From Jeongeupia sp. HS-3 (GTDB taxonomy: Bacteria; Pseudomonadota; Gammaproteobacteria; Burkholderiales; Chitinibacteraceae), in contig NZ_AP024094.1 in NCBI RefSeq assembly GCF_015140455.1, positions 1,488,001-1,552,000 on the forward strand: DNA of 64,000 nucleotides. The letters are read 5' to 3'. Within the stretch, counting starts at the first letter, position 1. Each line of letters opens with the position of its first letter. This document shows positions 49,211-60,309 of the stretch, piece by piece. The notes under the pieces are model-generated. The model saw only the letters and a program-made list of their open reading frames with translations. It was not told the origin of the DNA and did not search any database. Position numbers and translations under genes: made by a program.

Positions 49211-52200
49211 TTCCCTCCGCTTGAGCGAGGCGCAGCTCGGCATCTGGCTCGGCCAACAGCGCGCCGGCGACAGCAGCGTTTATCACGCCGCCGAGGCGAT
49301 CATCCTCGATGGCCCGCTCGACGTTGCCGCCTTCACGCAGGCGCTGGCGACGACACTGGCCGAGGCCGATGCGCTGCACGTGCGCTTTGTCGAAATCGAC
49401 GGTCAGCCGGCCCAGCAAGGTGGTGTTGCGCCGCGTGCGCTGCAACTGCGCGACTTTGCCGGCGACGCCAGTTCCGAAAATGGCGCGCTGACAGCCGAGT
49501 TCGATGCCGAGCTCGCCCGGCCGTTTTCGCTCGCCGACGGCCATGTCTACGACCACGTGCTGTACCGGCTCGGGCCGCAGCGGCATGCGTGGCTGCACCG
49601 CGCCCACCATATCGCGCTCGACGGTTTCGGCTTCAACCTGATCGCCGGCCGCGTCGCCGAACACTACCGGGCGCTGACCGGCGGCCCGGCCGTCGGCGCG
49701 GCGTTTGCCGGCATCGGGCCGGTACTCGCCGAAGAAACGGCCTACGTGCACGGGCCGGCGATCATCGCCGATCGCGATCACTGGCTGTCGACGCTCGCCG
49801 GCGCTGCCGAGCCGGTGTCGCTGTCCAGTCGCCCCGCTACCGACCTGGCGCGTGGCCGACGCGTCAGCGGTCGGCTGCCCGATGCGCTGACCGCCACGCT
49901 GAAACGCAGCGCCCGCGAGCTGGGCGTCGACTGGCCCGATCTGCTGCTCGCGGTGCTCGCCGCCAGCGTGCAGCGCCAGCGCGGCGGTTCCGAGGTCACG
50001 CTCGGCCTGCCGGTGATGCTGCGCCTTGGCAGCGCCACGCTGCGGGTGCCGTGCATGGCGATGAATATCGTCCCGCTGCGCGTGCAGACGCCGGCGAACG
50101 CGACGCTGGCCGAACTCGCCACCGGCGTCAAAGCCGCACTGAGCAAGGCACGCCGGCATCAGCGCTACCGCTACGAGCGGCTGCGCCACGATCTGGCCGC
50201 GCCGGGCTTGCCGGCCAAGCCGTTCGGCACCGTCGTCAACATCATGCCCTTCGATTACCCGCTGGCCTTCGGCAACTGCCGCGCCAGCGTGCACAATGTC
50301 TCGGCCGGGCCGGTCGAGGATCTGTCGCTGGCGATCTATGTGCGCGGCGATGCGCTCTTCGTCGATCTGGACGGCCACCCCGAACGCTACGATGCCGACA
50401 CGCTGGCCGGGCATCACCGCGCGCTGCTGTCCCTCCTGGAAAACTGGCTGGTCGCGCCACAAACGCCACTTGGCGACTGGCCGTCGGCGCCGGCCCTGCT
50501 GCACGGCGATGCGCTGATCGGCAGCGCCGAAACCGCGCCGGCACGCATTGCCCGTCAGGCCGAAATCCGGCCGGCTGCGATCGCGCTGATCGACGGCCCG
50601 CTGACCTACAGCTACGCCGCGCTGCATCTGGCGGCCTTGCATCTGGCCGGCCAACTGGCGCAAGCCGGCGTGGTGCGCGGCGGGCTGGTTGCGACCTTGC
50701 TGCCGCGTGGCGCGCAGGCGGTGATTGCGCTGCTGGCGATCCATTACGCCGGCGCCGGCTATGTCGCGCTCGATCCGTCGCACCCGGCAGCACGCCGGCA
50801 GGCCGTGCTCGAACAAGCGCAGCCCCGCGTGCTGCTGGCCGACGGCGATACCGATCTGCTTCTGCCCGCCACGACCACACTGCTGATCCCCAGTTCAAAG
50901 GCCACGCCGCTGACCGAACCGGTGAGCATCGGCAGCGACGATCCGGCCTATCTGGTGTTCACCTCGGGATCGACCGGCGCGCCGAAGGGCGTCGAAATCC
51001 GCCACGGCGCGCTGGCGCACTTCGCCGCCGCCGCCGCGCAGCGTTACGGCGTCAGCGGCGCCGACCGCGTGCTGCAGTTCGCCCCGCTGACCTTCGACGC
51101 CAGCGTCGAGGAAATCTTCGTCACGCTGTCGGTCGGCGCCACGCTGGTGATCCGCGACGACGCGATGCTCGAATCGATGGGCGATTTTCTCGCCGCGTGC
51201 GAGCGCGAGCGCATCACCGTGCTCGACCTGCCGACGGCGTTCTGGCACGAACTCGCCTACAGTCTGGCGACTCAGTCGCTGGCGCTGCCGGCGAGCCTGC
51301 GCACGGTGATCATCGGCGGTGAGGCGGCGCAGGCCGAGCGACTGGCGCAGTGGCAAGCCGCCGCCGGCGAACGCGTGCAACTGTTCAATACCTACGGCCC
51401 GAGCGAATCGACCGTGGTCGCGACCAGCGCCGATGTCTCGGGCTGGCACGCAGCCGGCGGCGATACCGCCGTGCCGATCGGCACGCCGCTGCCGGGGCTC
51501 TCGGCGGTGCTGCTCGACGAAGCGGGCCGCCCGCTGCAGGGCTTCGATGTCGAGGGCGAGCTCTACCTGATCGGCCCGACGCTGGCTGCCGGCTATTACG
51601 GCCGCACCGACCTGAGCGACGAGCGCTTCGTCACGCTGGCCGCCCTGCCCGGCGCGCCGCGTGCCTACCGCAGCGGCGACCGGGTGCGCAGCCTGAACGG
51701 GGCGCTGTACTTCATCGGCCGCGTCGACGACGAATTCAAGATCAGCGGTTACCGGGTGTCGCCGGTCGAAATCGAAGCCGCGCTGCTGCGCCATCCGCGG
51801 CTGATCGCCGCGGCGGTGCTCGGCCAGACGCGGCCCGACGGCAACAAGCAACTGGTGGCGCATGTCGTGACCGATGGAGAGATCGACACCGCCAGCCTGC
51901 GCACCTTCCTCGCCGAAACCTTGCCGGCGGCGATGATCCCGACCGTGTTCCGCTTCGCCGACACACTGCCGAAAAACGCCAGCGGCAAGATCGACCGCAA
52001 GGCGCTGGCGGCGATCACGCTGGACGAAGTAGCCGCAGTGGTCGTCGACGATCCGCTGCTCGCGACCGTGCTGGCCGTGTGGTCGCAGATCCTCGGTATC
52101 TCGCCGATTTCGCCCGACGCCGACTTCTTCGCCCTCGGCGGCCAGAGCCTGCAGATGATTCAGGTCGCCAACCGGCTCAGCGGCGAACTGAAACGCCCGG

Positions 52201-53483
52201 TGCAGGTTGCCACGCTGTTCCGCCATCCGACACCGGCCGGGCTCGCCCGGGCGCTGGCGGACGGCGATACGACGGCGCAAACCGGCATCAGCGCGACGAT
52301 GCTCGCCGATGCCGACGTACCGGGGAGCTGGTTTGAGTCCGCTTCGCCGGCAAGCGGGGCTGCCGGCAGCGACACGGAGGTGGCGGCACCGCCACGCCGC
52401 ATCCTGCTGACCGGCTGCACCGGTTTCGTCGGCGCGCACCTGCTCGACCGCTTGCTGCGCGAAAGTAGCGCGACGCTCGTCTGCCTCGTCCGCGCCGGCA
52501 GCGACGGCGAAGCGCTCGAACGCGTCCACGTCGCGCTGGCCCGGCACGGTTTGTCGCGGCCGCTCGCACCGGGGCGGATCGAGGCCATCGCCTCCGATCT
52601 GGCTGCACCGCAGCTGGGGCTGGACGATGCGCGCTTTGCCTCGCTGGCGGCAAACATCGACGCGATCTGGCACAACGCCGCACAGGTCAGCGTCGTCCGC
52701 GACTACCGGAGCCTGCGCGCGGCGAATGTGCTGGCGACGCGCGAGCTGGTCCGTCTGGCCGCACCGCGCCGCGTGCCGCTGCACTACATCTCGACCCTGG
52801 CCGTCGCGCAACCGCTGGCGCTGGCGCCCGAGGCCGCCGAGCGCTTCGTCCCGGCGCATCGCGGCCTTGCCGACGGTTACCAGCAGAGCAAGTGGCTGTC
52901 CGAACACGTGCTCGAGAACGCGCAAGCCCGCGGCCTGCCGGTCGCCGTGTACCGGCTCGGCCGCGTCGTCGGCCCGCGTGGCCGGCCGTGGGTCAACCCG
53001 CAGGATCTGGTCTGGCGCATCGTGCGGGCATCGGTGCGCGCCGGCTGCGCACCGGACTTCGACGTCGACGAGGTCTGGACGCCGGTCGACGTCGTCGCCG
53101 ATACCGTCGTCCGGCTGGCCACGGCCGGCTCGACGATGGGCGGCGGCGTCTACCAGCTGGCGTGCAACGGCATGGTCAGCCTGGCCGACGTGTTCGCGGC
53201 GCTGACGGTCTTCGGCTACGCGCTCGAGCGCTGCAGCATGGGCGAATGGCTGACCCGCGTTGCGCTGCACGCCGACGAGGACGACCGCGCCACGCTGTCG
53301 TTCTTCGAAACGCGCAGCGGCAACGACGTGCTGCGCATGGGGCCAATCCGCCACGACCGCATCCTTGCGCTGCTGCCCGATGCCGACGCGGCACCGGTCG
53401 ACGCCGGCACGCTGTTCGCCTACTTCGGTCAGGCGGTCGCCAGCGGCCTGCTGCCGGCGCCACTCACATCACAAGTCGTCTAG
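49203..53483 (+). CDS. NRPS C-A-T-R, myxochelin synthetase-like
   Basis: 1426-aa single-module synthetase. Condensation domain about 1-430 with HHIALDG (H135, H136); adenylation about 465-960 with [13 protein letters not shown]; carrier domain with Ser982 (LGGQSL); thioester reductase about 1060-1426 with [11 protein letters not shown] and Tyr1226/Lys1230 (YQQSK). Reading the A-domain pocket by eye against GrsA gives D-A-E-D-I-G-T-V-V-K, consistent with a Lys-type pocket. It probably joins two DHB units to lysine and releases the product reductively, like MxcG. The ATG at 49203 starts at the C domain. Confidence 0.92.
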
Positions 53484-53485
53484 CG

Positions 53486-53513
53486 AAAAAGGCCCGTTGA
53501 ACGGGCCTTTTTT
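53486..53513 (+). terminator. Terminator of the siderophore synthesis operon
   Basis: GGCCCGT-TGA-ACGGGCC stem with flanking A and T runs, immediately after the NRPS stop. Confidence 0.9.
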
Positions 53514-53669
53514 CTTGATGCCGCCTTCCCATCCGAACTGTTAAAATTCTTACAACCAGCCAACACGACGTCCAACTTTTGCGGCAACCGCTTCGCGCAA
53601 GAACGCGTGTCCGGTCATGTCGCGTCCGGATCTTCCTATGAACACAATTCGCCTGATCAACTCACAACC

Positions 53670-54323
53670 ATGACCGCAACCTCGGCACTGGGCAAATGGA
53701 AACACGGTGTCCTTGTTCTCGTGCTACTGGCTGGCATGATTTTGACAATGTCATCGGTCACCTGGGCGCTCGTTTTTCCGGTACGAGCACTGGGTGATTT
53801 TCTGTTCGTTCCGGATACATACATCGTTTACCGACATTTGCAGCGCAACGGCTTACTCAACCAGCTCGCACTGGCCGGCCCGATACTTCTGCTTGTCGTC
53901 GCTACCGGCAGTGCCGTTTGGTCCTATGTCGACGACCGCAAGAAACTCCCCAAACGCGACAAAATACTGCGAAAGAACCGACAGCAAAAACTGAATGTCC
54001 GCTACGGCATCATGATGCTGAAATTGGCGCCATTCGGTTTGCTGTTGTTGCCCGGCATGCGCGACTACACGATCGTCACACCGAACATGATCATCCGACA
54101 GTCCTGGTACGCATCCGAGCCGCAGATTTACCCGCTGGATCAACTCGTCTGCATTCGTCAGAGCGTTGCCGGACGCGGCATCGTCTTTCAGGATTTCCAG
54201 TTTGCAGATGGCCGCACTTTCTTTGTCAGCGGACTCGACACGCAAGCCATCGATTTGATCCTTCATGGAGCGGGATTATCCGATCCATGGGCGGTGGACT
54301 GCGAACGTCCTCTCAACCTTTGA
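53670..54323 (+). CDS. Membrane protein of unknown function
   Basis: 217-aa protein with three hydrophobic segments (about residues 13-35, 63-83, 115-132), a basic loop (DDRKKLPKRDKILRKNRQQ) and a C-terminal soluble, PH-like stretch (YTIVTPNMIIRQSWYASEPQIYPLDQL). I do not recognise it. The ATG at 53670 is preferred to a GTG at 53607, though it lacks a clear ribosome-binding site. It follows the siderophore terminator, so it is a separate unit. Confidence 0.65.
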   Translation: MTATSALGKWKHGVLVLVLLAGMILTMSSVTWALVFPVRALGDFLFVPDTYIVYRHLQRNGLLNQLALAGPILLLVVATGSAVWSYVDDRKKLPKRDKILRKNRQQKLNVRYGIMMLKLAPFGLLLLPGMRDYTIVTPNMIIRQSWYASEPQIYPLDQLVCIRQSVAGRGIVFQDFQFADGRTFFVSGLDTQAIDLILHGAGLSDPWAVDCERPLNL

Positions 54324-54501
54324 TTGTCGCCTTCTGCCGGATTGTAAATTGAAGACCTGTTGTTGCTACGCATATCCGGCGTCCAGCCGGCGTGCCTTGT
54401 TTCGCAATCGTTGACCGCCCGCAATCCTCGGCCATCGTCGCGCAGAATCCAACGCCCCGTTCGATAAAATCGAGTTCGTAAAGAACCTTCGGAAGTCTTC
54501 A

Positions 54502-55455
54502 ATGCGCCCATCACCGTTTCACATCCTGTTAGCCGCAACCGCGATTGCAGCGGCGCCATTTGCTTCGGCGACCACACTCAGTGAATGCCTCGGCTTCGCA
54601 CCGGCCGACAAGGTATTGATCGTCAACGCCGACGATATCGGCATGCACCCGGACCTCGACAAGGCCGCGTTCGCGCTGCTCGACAAGCAGCAGATCCAGG
54701 ATCTGTCGATCATGCCGCCGACGCCGAATTTTGCCGCCGCGGCGAAGATGGCGCGGGATCGCAAGCTCGCCGTCGGCGTGCACCTGACGCTGACCAACGA
54801 ATGGCAGGACAAACAACCGTGGGGCGGCGTGCTGCCGAAGTCCGACGTGCCGTCGCTGTACAACCCGCAAGGCCGGCTGTGGGCAACCACGCAGGAAGTC
54901 GCCCAGCATGCCAAACCGGCCGAAGTGAAAAAGGAGCTGCTGGCGCAGATCGCCAAGGTGCGCGCCGCCGGGCTGACGATCACCCATCTCGACGCGCACA
55001 TGGTGTTCTGGGCGGCCAGCCCGGCGCTGCTGGACATCTATGCCGGGCTGGCACGCGAAACCGGCATCCCTATCGTGATGCAGGGCTTTTTCATGCCGTC
55101 CGCCGAACAACTGAAGGCCACGCGCGAGATGCAGGCCAGCGGCGTCGTCACGCCCGATGCCTACTTCATGCATTACAACCCTGATCAGCGCACGGCCCAG
55201 CGCTACGCCGGCTACGATGGCTGGATAGCCACCTTACCGGCGGGCATCAACCATCTGGCGATCCACCCGGCCGAAGACAGCCCGTCGGCACGCGCGAGCA
55301 TCGCCGATCTGGTGCTGCGGCTGTCGGATTTCGAGGTCTGGAGCGGCGCCGACATCCAGCGGCTGGGCAAGGATCTCAAGCGCACCGACTACAAGGCGAT
55401 GCAGCAACTGCAGCAGAAGGTCAACGCCGGCGGCAAGACCTGTTTGTCGCGCTAG
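54502..55455 (+). CDS. Secreted YdjC/ChbG-family carbohydrate deacetylase
   Basis: 317-aa protein with a signal peptide (LLAATAIAAAPFASA) and the ChbG/HpnK fold markers: NADDIG (metal Asp), GVHLTL and THLDAHM (metal His). ChbG removes acetyl groups from chitooligosaccharides in the cytosol; this copy carries a signal peptide, so it may act outside the cytosol. GGAAG precedes the ATG at 54502. It interrupts the siderophore locus and converges with the DHB dehydrogenase. Confidence 0.82.
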   Translation: MRPSPFHILLAATAIAAAPFASATTLSECLGFAPADKVLIVNADDIGMHPDLDKAAFALLDKQQIQDLSIMPPTPNFAAAAKMARDRKLAVGVHLTLTNEWQDKQPWGGVLPKSDVPSLYNPQGRLWATTQEVAQHAKPAEVKKELLAQIAKVRAAGLTITHLDAHMVFWAASPALLDIYAGLARETGIPIVMQGFFMPSAEQLKATREMQASGVVTPDAYFMHYNPDQRTAQRYAGYDGWIATLPAGINHLAIHPAEDSPSARASIADLVLRLSDFEVWSGADIQRLGKDLKRTDYKAMQQLQQKVNAGGKTCLSR

Positions 55456-55467
55456 GCAGCACCTGCT

Positions 55468-56232
55468 TCAACGTCCCAGCGTCGCCCCGCCATCGACGAC
55501 GATGTCCTGCAGCGTCACGTGGTTGGCGGCGGTCGAGAGCAGGAACAGCACCACGCCGGCGATATCTTCGGGCGTGGCGATTTTCTTCAGCGGAATCCCC
55601 AGCCGGTAGCCGTCGAGCGAGCCGGCAATCACCTTGGCCGGGCCGGTCTCGTCGGTCCACAGCTGGCGCTGCATCTCGGTGTCGGTCGATCCGGGCGAGA
55701 CGATATTGCAACGGATGCCGTACTCGGCCAGCTCCAGCCCGAGGCAGCGGGTGAACTGCGCCGACGCGGCCTTGGATGCGCAGTACGCGCCCATCAAGGT
55801 ACGCGGCGTCGCCGCTGCGTTCGAGCCGACGGTGACGATCGCACCACGCCGGCGCGCCTGCATCCGCCGGGCCACGGCCGTACTCAAATGAAAGACACCG
55901 TGGGTGTTCACCGCGAACGTCGCCATCCAGTCGTCGACCGGCAGCCCGGTCAGCGTGCCCATGCGCAGGATGCCGGCGACGTTGGCGAGCGAGCCGATAG
56001 CACCAATCTCGGCCTCGATCTGCGCCACCGCCCGCTCGACCGCGGCGGCGTCGCAAACGTCGAGCGCCAGTGGCGTCACCGCCGGCACGCCGGCATAGCG
56101 GCTAGCCAGCGCATCGGCATTGATATCCAGCGCCACCACGCGCACGCCGGCTTGCGCCAGCGCGTCGACCACCGCCGCACCTATGCCCTGCGCCGCGCCG
56201 CTGACCATGGCAATCCCCGCCTCGAAGTCCAT
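55468..56232 (-). CDS. entA: 2,3-dihydro-2,3-dihydroxybenzoate dehydrogenase
   Basis: NAD-dependent SDR that oxidises dihydro-DHB to 2,3-DHB. The 254-aa protein has the GAAQGIGAA nucleotide loop, NVAGI, the active-site Ser/Tyr-x3-Lys ([22 protein letters not shown]) and a typical C-terminal [10 protein letters not shown]. It completes the DHB pathway although separated from entCEB by two unrelated genes. A Fur box lies between it and the divergent PPTase gene. Equivalent to DhbA/MxcC. The ATG at 56232 follows GGGG. Confidence 0.95.
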   Translation of the reverse strand: MDFEAGIAMVSGAAQGIGAAVVDALAQAGVRVVALDINADALASRYAGVPAVTPLALDVCDAAAVERAVAQIEAEIGAIGSLANVAGILRMGTLTGLPVDDWMATFAVNTHGVFHLSTAVARRMQARRRGAIVTVGSNAAATPRTLMGAYCASKAASAQFTRCLGLELAEYGIRCNIVSPGSTDTEMQRQLWTDETGPAKVIAGSLDGYRLGIPLKKIATPEDIAGVVLFLLSTAANHVTLQDIVVDGGATLGR

Positions 56233-56249
56233 GCCCACCCCATCAAATA

Positions 56250-56268
56250 GAAATGATTATCAATACTA
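56250..56268. promoter_or_regulatory. Fur box between entA and the PPTase gene
   Basis: GAAATGATTATCAATACTA matches 14/19 of the Fur consensus and lies 17 bp upstream of the entA ATG and 52 bp from the PPTase ATG. Confidence 0.72.
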
Positions 56269-56319
56269 ACATTACCCGAACTGACATGGATGCCATGGGG
56301 AAGGATTACTATTAGGCCC

Positions 56320-57006
56320 ATGCCTGCAAGCAAGTTTCCCCAATTCAACGATTTGCCCGCCGCCGTAATCATGGCGACGCACGAATTCGAGATCGACGAC
56401 GCCGCGCTGCTGGCGCTCGGCGCAGACGCGCTGCCCGATTCGCTCGCCAACGCCGCGCTGAAGCGCCGGATCGAATTCCTCGCCGGTCGCCACTGCGCCC
56501 GCGCCGCGCTGCGCGATGCCGGCTTTTCCGGCCACGCCGGGCTTGCCATCGGCGCCGATCGCGCCCCGCAGTGGCCGGCCGGCTGGGTCGGCACGATCAC
56601 GCACAGCCACGGTGTTGCACTCGCAGCCGCGGCGCCGGCGGCGCTTTACCGTGGTATCGGCCTGGACGTCGAGCGCTGGGTCGACGCCGAGCGCGCCGCC
56701 AAGCTCGCCGGCCACGTCGCTCTGGATGCCGAGTGGGCGCGTTGCCCGGTGGCGCTCTCATCGCCGGCCTGGTTCACGCTGGTGTTCTCGATGAAGGAAA
56801 GCCTGTTCAAGGCGCTTTACCCGCAAGTCGGCCGCTATTTCGGCTTTCACGATGCCGAGGTCGTCGAGGCCGATGCTGGCGAAGCCGTCCTGCAACTGGT
56901 GAATACGCTGTCGCCGCAGCACCCGGCCGGCAGCGCTTACCGGGTACAACTGGCGCACAGCGATGATTTCGCGCTGACGCTGTGCACGGTACCGACAGCT
57001 GGCTGA
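56320..57006 (+). CDS. entD: 4'-phosphopantetheinyl transferase, EntD-like
   Basis: Activates carrier domains of EntB and the NRPS. The 228-aa protein has the EntD-type motifs RIEFLAGRHCARAAL, ITHSHG, GLDVERW (Mg-binding) and FSMKESLFKALYP. Divergent from entA across a Fur box. The ATG at 56320 fits homologue length; an upstream ATG at 56290 would add ten residues. Confidence 0.92.
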   Translation: MPASKFPQFNDLPAAVIMATHEFEIDDAALLALGADALPDSLANAALKRRIEFLAGRHCARAALRDAGFSGHAGLAIGADRAPQWPAGWVGTITHSHGVALAAAAPAALYRGIGLDVERWVDAERAAKLAGHVALDAEWARCPVALSSPAWFTLVFSMKESLFKALYPQVGRYFGFHDAEVVEADAGEAVLQLVNTLSPQHPAGSAYRVQLAHSDDFALTLCTVPTAG

Positions 57007-57063
57007 AAAATGCACTCACTACAATAAAACCGATAAAACGCTGACCAAAAACTGGAATACCCT

Positions 57064-58854
57064 ATGACACTGACCGCCCAGATCGCCCTGTTCCTCGCCG
57101 CCGCGGTCGCGCTGGTGCCGCTGTTCCGGCTATCCGGCCTGGGCGCCGTGCTCGGCTATATGACCGCCGGCGTACTGATCGGCCCCTGGGGCTTGGGGCT
57201 GGTCACGCAGGTCGACAGCATCCTGCACTTTGCCGAACTCGGCGTCGTGCTGCTGCTGTTCATCATCGGCCTTGAGCTGCAACCGAGCCGGCTGTGGGTA
57301 CTGCGCCGCTCGGTCTTCGGCCTCGGTGGTGCGCAGGTCATCGCCACCGGCCTGCTGCTGGCGCTGGCGGCGCTGGCGTTCGGGCTGACGCCGCAATCGG
57401 CGATCGTTGCCGGTTTCGGCCTGGCGCTGTCGTCGACGGCCTTCGTGCTGCAAATGCTGGCCGAGAAAAAAGAGCTGACCACGCGCTACGGCCGCGACGG
57501 TTTCGCCATCCTGCTATTTCAAGACCTGGCGGTGATTCCGTTTCTGGCGATCCTGCCGCTGCTCGGTGTCGCCGCGGTTCATAGCGCCGAACCCGGCTGG
57601 CTCGGCGCCTTGCGCGTCACCGGCGTGGTCGTCGGCGTCATCATCGGCGGCCGGCTGTTGCTGCGCCCGGCACTGCGGCTGATCGCCCGTCACGGCAGCC
57701 CCGAGGTTTTTACCGCCGCAACGCTGCTGGTCGCGCTGGGCACCGCCTTGCTGATGGAGCACGCCGGCTTGTCGATGTCGCTCGGTGCCTTTCTCGCCGG
57801 CGTGCTGCTCGCCGATTCGGAATACCGCCACGAGCTCGAAGCCAATATCGAGCCGTTCAAGGGGCTGCTGCTCGGGCTGTTTTTCATCGCCGTCGGCATG
57901 TCGACCAATCTGGGCCTGCTCGGTACCGATTTCCTCCTCATCGTCGGCCTGATCGCCGGTCTGGTCGCGGTCAAGTTCGCCGTGCTCTACCTGATCGGCC
58001 GGATCAGCAAGGCCGGCGACAATCAGGCGCGCCGGCTCGGTATCGCGCTGGCACAGGGCGGCGAATTCGCCTTCGTGCTGTTCAACCTTGCCGTGCAGCA
58101 AAAGGTGATGAACCAGCACCTCGCCGATCTGCTGGTCATCGTCGTCACGCTGTCGATGGTCGCCACGCCGCTGCTGGTGCTGGTGCACGAGCGCTGGCTG
58201 GCGCCGAAGCTCGATCGCAAACCCAAACGCGAATTCGACACCATCGCCCCCGAACACGCGACGCCGGTGATCATCGCCGGCTTCGGCCGCTTCGGCCAGA
58301 TCGTCGGCCGGGTGCTGCGGCTGAAAAAGATCGGCTTCACCGCGCTCGAAGCCAGCGCCGATCAGGTCGACTTCGTCCGCCGCTTCGGCAACAAGGTGTT
58401 TTACGGCGACGCCTCCAGGCTCGATCTGCTGCGCGCCGCGCGCGCCGACGAGGCCAAGGTTTTCGTGCTGGCGATCGACAATATCGAGGCCTCGCTCAAG
58501 ACCGCGCAGATGGTGCGCGAACACTTCCCTGACCTGAAAATCTACGCCCGCGCCCGCAACCGCTTTCACGCCTACCGCTTGATGGATCTGGGCGTCACCG
58601 CGCTGCAGCGCGAAACCTTCCTCGACAGCCTGGCGCTGGCCGGCGAAGTGCTTTCCGGCCTTGGCCTCAGTGACGCGCGCCGCGACCGCACGCTGGCGCT
58701 GTTCCGCGCCAACGACGAAGCGCTGCTCGAGCGCCAGCACGCGGTGTCGCACGACGAGCAGCAGATGATCCAGGCCACGCAGGACGCGATGCGCGAACTG
58801 GAAAGCCTGTTTGAATCGGACAGCAAGGCCGTCGATAAGGAGGATGAGACATGA
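57064..58854 (+). CDS. Kef-type K+/H+ antiporter with TrkA-N domain
   Basis: 596-aa monovalent cation:proton antiporter-2 protein. About 12 hydrophobic segments (residues 1-380) include ELGVVLLLFIIGLEL and LLFQDLAVIP, followed by a RCK/TrkA-N domain (IIAGFGRFGQIVGRVL ... FYGDASRLDLLRAA) and an acidic tail. KefB/KefC proteins are gated by glutathione adducts. No KefF/KefG ancillary gene is next to it. It overlaps the MFS gene by ATGA. Confidence 0.92.
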   Translation: MTLTAQIALFLAAAVALVPLFRLSGLGAVLGYMTAGVLIGPWGLGLVTQVDSILHFAELGVVLLLFIIGLELQPSRLWVLRRSVFGLGGAQVIATGLLLALAALAFGLTPQSAIVAGFGLALSSTAFVLQMLAEKKELTTRYGRDGFAILLFQDLAVIPFLAILPLLGVAAVHSAEPGWLGALRVTGVVVGVIIGGRLLLRPALRLIARHGSPEVFTAATLLVALGTALLMEHAGLSMSLGAFLAGVLLADSEYRHELEANIEPFKGLLLGLFFIAVGMSTNLGLLGTDFLLIVGLIAGLVAVKFAVLYLIGRISKAGDNQARRLGIALAQGGEFAFVLFNLAVQQKVMNQHLADLLVIVVTLSMVATPLLVLVHERWLAPKLDRKPKREFDTIAPEHATPVIIAGFGRFGQIVGRVLRLKKIGFTALEASADQVDFVRRFGNKVFYGDASRLDLLRAARADEAKVFVLAIDNIEASLKTAQMVREHFPDLKIYARARNRFHAYRLMDLGVTALQRETFLDSLALAGEVLSGLGLSDARRDRTLALFRANDEALLERQHAVSHDEQQMIQATQDAMRELESLFESDSKAVDKEDET

Positions 58855-60260
58855 GCGAAAGCCGCGAAAACCGCTGGTTGCTGTGGCTGGTGGCCATCGG
58901 CTTCTTCATGCAAACGCTGGATTCGACCATCGTCAACACCGCGCTGCCGTCGATGGCGATCAATATGGGCGAAAGCCCGCTGCGCATGCAGTCGGTGGTG
59001 ATCAGCTACATGCTCACCGTGGCGCTCTTGATGCCGGCGTCGGGCTGGCTAGCCGACCGTTTCGGCACCCGGCGCGTGTATCTGGCGGCGATCATCCTGT
59101 TCACGCTGGGCTCGCTCGCCTGCGCGCAGTCGCAGAGCTTGTGGCAGCTTGTCGTCGCCCGCGTCATCCAGGGCATCGGTGGCGCGATGCTGCTGCCGAT
59201 CGGCCGGCTCGCGGTGCTGCGCGCGTTTCCGCGCGCACAGTTCCTCGCGGCGATGAGCTTCGTCACCATCCCCGGTCTGGTCGGCCCGCTGATCGGCCCG
59301 ACCTTGGGCGGCTGGCTGGTCGTCTACGCGTCGTGGCACTGGATCTTCCTGATTAATATCCCGATCGGCATTGTCGGCGCCATCGCCACCGCGCGCTTCA
59401 TGCCGGCGTTCTTCGGTGCCGAGCGCCAGCGCTTCGACATCCACGGCTATTTGCTGCTGGCATTCGCGATGGTGACGATCTCGGTCTCGCTCGACGGGCT
59501 GGCCGAACTCGGTCTGAAAACGGTCGTCGTCACGTTGTTGCTGGTCGCCGGGCTGGCGGCGATCTGCGTCTACGTGCTGCACGCCGGCCGTAGCGAGCGG
59601 CCGCTGTTCAGCCTGAGCCTGTTCCACGTCCGCACCTACACGATCGGCGTCTGGGGCAATTTGTTCGCGCGGATCGGCGCCGGCGCCGTGCCCTTCCTGA
59701 TTCCGCTGATGCTGCAGATCAGCCTCGGCTTCTCGCCGCTCGAGGCCGGGCTGATGATGCTGCCGACCGCGATTGCCGGGCTCGCCGCCAAAAGTTGGGT
59801 CTCGCCGCTGATCCGGCGCTTCGGCTACCGCCAGGTGCTGGTGGTCAATACCTTTCTGACCGGGCTGATGATCATGAGCTTCGCGCTGTTTTCGCCGCAG
59901 GAGCCGCTGTGGCTGCGCATCGTGCAGCTGGCGGTGTTCGGCGCGGTCAACTCGATCCAGTTCACCGCGATGAACACGCTGGCGTTGAAGGATCTGGAAA
60001 CGTCGCAGGCGTCCGAAGGCAACGGCCTGCTGTCGATGATCATGCAGCTGTCGATGAGTCTCGGCGTCGCCGCCGCCGGCGCGATGCTCGGCGCCTTCAG
60101 CGACTACTTCGGCCGTGCCGAGGCCGGCACCGCGCTGCAGGCGTTTCAGGTGACGTTTGCTTGTGTCGGCGTCATCACCGCGATCAGCGCGTGGATTTTC
60201 TGGCAGCTCGATCCGAACGACCGCGAATGCAGCGAGGCCGGGCCTACCGAGCTGGAATGA
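58851..60260 (+). CDS. mdtD: MFS drug/metabolite efflux protein, MdtD-like (DHA2)
   Basis: 469-aa 14-helix transporter of the DHA2 family. Conserved features include LDSTIVNTALPSMA in helix 1, the loop GWLADRFGTRRVYL and IQGIGGAMLLPIGRL. Best resemblance is MdtD. Co-translated with the antiporter (ATGA overlap). Substrate unknown. Confidence 0.9.
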   Translation: MSESRENRWLLWLVAIGFFMQTLDSTIVNTALPSMAINMGESPLRMQSVVISYMLTVALLMPASGWLADRFGTRRVYLAAIILFTLGSLACAQSQSLWQLVVARVIQGIGGAMLLPIGRLAVLRAFPRAQFLAAMSFVTIPGLVGPLIGPTLGGWLVVYASWHWIFLINIPIGIVGAIATARFMPAFFGAERQRFDIHGYLLLAFAMVTISVSLDGLAELGLKTVVVTLLLVAGLAAICVYVLHAGRSERPLFSLSLFHVRTYTIGVWGNLFARIGAGAVPFLIPLMLQISLGFSPLEAGLMMLPTAIAGLAAKSWVSPLIRRFGYRQVLVVNTFLTGLMIMSFALFSPQEPLWLRIVQLAVFGAVNSIQFTAMNTLALKDLETSQASEGNGLLSMIMQLSMSLGVAAAGAMLGAFSDYFGRAEAGTALQAFQVTFACVGVITAISAWIFWQLDPNDRECSEAGPTELE

Positions 60261-60309
60261 TGGCAAAGAAAATAGTAAGCTTGCAGAAATAAACCCGGAA
60301 CGAAAAATC

